From: Membranipora membranacea | Taxonomy: Eukaryota > Bryozoa > Gymnolaemata > Cheilostomatida > Membraniporidae | Reading direction: 5' to 3' | DNA: 64,000 bases | NCBI GenBank assembly: GCA_914767715.1 | Contig: OU612071.1 | Span: forward strand, 20,766,948 to 20,830,947 | Part shown: positions 60,601 to 64,000 of the stretch, in pieces | How the letters are laid out: the number at the start of each line of letters is the position of its first letter | How positions within the stretch are numbered: the first letter of the stretch is position 1 | Notes under the pieces: generated by a model | Database searches by the model: none | What the model was told of the DNA's origin: nothing | The model's input: the letters and a program-made list of their open reading frames with translations, nothing else | Program-made: the position numbers and the translations under genes

Positions 60601-63600
60601 CTATAAATAGTGTGATCTAGCTGTATTAATCCCCAGCCTACAACTCTCCTCATCTTATAAGCAAACATTATAAAATGTTAAATGTTCGCTTAATGTGAAT
60701 ATACCGTCTTATACGATCAAGAGGTGATCAAACACTGAAATGAGGAGTGGAACTAGATTTAGCCCTTGAAGCACACCCCCATGCCTCCAACCTAACTATT
60801 TATGGAGGGCTATTCGGATATCTTCAGAAGCATTCCATATAACTTTGTATACACTGTACAGGTAGCTTGATTAAATCCTAGATCTAACACCTATTAATCT
60901 TTAGTGTGTTAGACCATATCCCCCCACCCCTAAGCCCCCTAGGTGCACCGATAAGATCCGTCACTGAATACCTCTGTGAGTAGACAGAGCCAAGAGGCAG
61001 TATGTGGCAGCAGCACTTTATGCGGCAGCAGGAGGAATGCTGGCAGACTATAAACTATTCGAGTATGTAATAACAGCTCTAAGAGTGAGAGACAGACTAT
61101 TAAATGTAATCTAACACTTTGAACTGCTATTGAGAGGCATTCTAGCTACACTTTGGTCAATATGCAAACAGAAGTCAGAATTCCATCGCAAATACTGTAC
61201 ATTCAGGCTTAATCAAGCTTTGACCTCAAGAAGCACCAAATACCCCTCTTGTGACTTGACCTATTCCCTCCCAGAAGCCCCTACTACCCAAAAGGTCAGA
61301 CAGAACCATCCAGTTCTGACCACCATGTGGGCTGAAATACTTAGATAGGAGTCACATCAATTTAATATTAAAGTCTCTCAAAACATCTCTGACTGTTTTT
61401 CAGAAAGCTTTGAACTTGGTTCACCTTCTGTTGTGCATGAGATTATACAATGTGGAGGCAAAGAGTAAATATTGTCATCCCGCACTAACCGAGTGTGTAC
61501 TACACGCTAATTAAAAGTGGTCAGCAGAAATTACTCTTGTTTATATCAAAATAGACGACATCAAAAACTTTGCTCCAGGTTGTTGGTGTCGCAACGCCTG
61601 AGTAGTGATAAAAATAGGTGGCTATAAATAGGCAGCTCAAGGGCTGATGAGTTTTTTGTGGTTTTCAACGCCGAGAAAAGATTTACTCAAGTCTTTTCAT
61701 CAAAGGGTTGACTCTTACAAAACTCTGTGTGACAAAACCATAAACTTGTGGACCTTGAGTTTCCCTGAGATACTTTAGAGTAAATTCTCACCACAAATCA
61801 GGCATCAAGGGCAGCGGCTAAACAATAAATCACGAAGATGAGTAAATAGGAAATTTGTACCACCAGCAAATTCACAAAGCAGCAACTGTGGATTAATTTC
61901 TTCTATGAGTGTGAATGATTGGATCCAAATTATCACTTGCTCAAGGAAAACTGCGTTCATGTCTTTCCATTTAAATCTGCATGCCTTCAATACGCCTGTA
62001 CAGCAAGTGAGAAAAGACAGACCATATAAGATGTACACAACAGTTTGAATTATGCAAACAGCTTTTCTTGAATGAGCAACAAAAAGGATGAGCCATATTT
62101 GTTATTTTTTTGACAGGCACACGCCACCAACTGACAGGTACAAGCGGCAGCACAAGAACAAAAAACAGCTGCCTGCCTGCCTGCCTGGCTGTCCGCTGCC
62201 TCCTCGGCATCGGGCAGCGTATACAAAGGAAACAGGCAAGAGCTATTAAAAATCTCTTTTGTTATTTTTAAGTCAGCATCATCTCCAAATGTAAAAGTAA
62301 TCACTCTAACAGGCAGCGTTTAAAATACAATCTAGAGAGCTAAGCGATAGTAATTGTTTATTATAGTTTTGTTGAGATAAGGATGGGGGTGTTGTGAGGT
62401 GCCCCATGTAGTAGGTGTAAGTTTGGGGTTTAGGGCTATACAGGCATGTGCCGTCCATCAATCATTTCTTTCTAAACCTAGTCACTCTTACTGAATAAAC
62501 ATCTTCCCCTGCCGTAGTCTCCTGCCGTAGCTTGCTGGGCACACTTTAAGCTGATTATAAACTGTCACAGACTGAAGATTAGAAAAGTCGCCAGCCATCG
62601 CAGCCTAGTCTTACTCCCTTCTTTGTTTGCATGTCTTTGTCCAGGTTTTCAGGCACAAAATTCATAATGCATTAAAATGTCAATGGCGCTGACTTTTCCA
62701 CCTTTTTTTCTGTAAACTATGCAAAATCTGAATAGAGTTTTTTTTCAGCCACTGTCAAGACATCGAACTGGTAGCGGAGTAATGGCCCCCATTAATTTTT
62801 CCCCTTGGAAATAAATTTGGAAAAACTTAAACATGTATTTGTAAGACCATATCCGGATTCAATCTATATATATATATATATTGTTATCCTACGATTCCCA
62901 AATATTCTTTTTCAAAACTGTTACGCTGTATGGCTTAGATAAATGTTTTGACTCATATACCGCTGGTGATATTGTTGCCTTCCCTATTTAGTCACAGATT
63001 TAGATTTGTAATCTTATTACAGATCAAGAGGTGACTGACAAGAGATTCAAGTCTGCTATGATTATTTTGAACAATAGATTTGATATAGAGACATTTAAAT
63101 GATTCAATCTCCGGAATTCATGATACACATATTTTTGTAAAGTTTACATGCAGCTTAATCTTTTAGCTGGCCCCACATTTGGCCCCAAAACCCCACAGAA
63201 ACACACTAATCCATTTACCTAAGCCTTAATAGCCACACAGCACATCACAAAGGCATTAACATATGGAAGGAATTTAAGCAATGTCTTGAAATGTACTAAA
63301 AGCCTACAAGATTCTTAGCCTAATCACCACAGAAATCACACAAAACATTATTCAAAAACTCTTTATATAAGGGCTGATGTGAGGTTATATTTGAGAGCAG
63401 AGGCTATTTCTGTTTTTGCTGTCAGAGTGCTATTAATATTATACACAATGCTCCTCGGCATCGAAATAAATATACACAACGTTATAGAGAGTCAGCATGT
63501 GCATTTCCTGCCGAGACTCTTAATGTTATGTAAACTCGCTGCCTCAAGAGCCGCTGTGATGGATATTTATCTCTTTGTCAGAATTTATGGTTGTTGCACA

Positions 63601-64000
63601 TCTTTCTGTAGCATAGTTCAGATGTATTGATATGTCTTCATCATGGCCATGATTCACATCACATTTACACCAGCAATTACAATCATTGTTGTAAAAGTCT
63701 GATGTAAAAATTTTTCCGGAGTAAAACTATCCTTCAACATTCCCAATTACCCGCCCCTCTCCTCCCTCCCCTCCCCTCCCCTCTTTTCACTATGAGCTTG
63801 GCTGAAACTCAGAGTAGTTGCCCGAGCCACCTTGGAAAGAATTCATCAACTTCACTGACGGCCAATTGGGCGCTTTCCACCAAAAATGATTTTCCATTCT
63901 TTTTAAAGATCCCACTAAATGTACATTATAACCTAGCCTATTCAAGTTCCTGTCCCCACCAAAACAAAGCTAGCTTGGTATCCCACAATGCACTGATCTC
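57610..64000. other. Non-coding flank upstream of Lhx2/9
   Basis: No splice-consistent exon found on either strand, including no candidate first Lhx2/9 exon. Holds an imperfect direct repeat (GGGAGATAAT followed by TTCATGTTGACA-like words near 59745-59800 and 60020-60060), (AT)n tracts near 59568 and 62866, a CTGC repeat near 62170 and a pyrimidine-rich tract near 63750-63790. The missing 5' exon and promoter may be here or beyond the window. Confidence 0.45.

Overview
The window is animal nuclear DNA. It is AT-rich, its genes are split by GT-AG introns, and it contains a LIM-homeodomain gene of the Lhx2/9 (apterous) class and many DNA transposons and MITEs. The compact introns and repeat types suggest an invertebrate; I cannot name the phylum. 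All exon models come from reading splice sites and checking that intron phases join; no transcript or database evidence was used. Layout: (1) 0-20 kb, minus strand: exons of an unfamiliar gene. From 5' to 3' these are linker exons, an exon that is one transmembrane segment, a Ser/Gly-rich exon and an acidic exon, acidic phase-0 micro-exons, a complete OTU-type cysteine protease domain (6012-6567), then more acidic micro-exons and second copies of the Ser/Gly-rich and acidic exons. A direct duplication (1-2531 and 10421-13799) explains the repeated exons. Into this landed a solo-LTR-like insertion with its empty site preserved in the other copy, TTAA-flanked MITEs and other foldback elements. 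(2) 20-28 kb: no convincing host gene; a Harbinger-type MITE, a tRNA-derived SINE and a 3,088-bp DNA transposon with 0.7-0.9 kb terminal inverted repeats and a perfect 8-bp target duplication. (3) 28012-34326: a structurally complete Harbinger transposon with matching termini, CAG target duplication, a spliced Myb/SANT-like gene and a spliced, apparently uninterrupted DDE transposase gene. (4) 36.2-43.8 kb, plus strand: a roughly 17-exon gene related to KDZ (Kyakuja-Dileera-Zisupton)/HMGXB3-type transposases, damaged by an in-frame TAG and an apparent loss of a catalytic Asp. (5) 44-48.7 kb: a diverged tandem repeat, a hAT-like MITE, otherwise empty. (6) 48.7-57.1 kb, minus strand: six exons of Lhx2/9 with two LIM domains and a homeodomain; the N-terminal exon was not found. 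(7) 57.1-64 kb: no gene seen; possible upstream regulatory DNA of Lhx2/9. The Harbinger Myb-like protein and transposase normally work together (DNA recognition/nuclear import plus catalysis). The Lhx2/9 gene stands alone as a developmental transcription factor.
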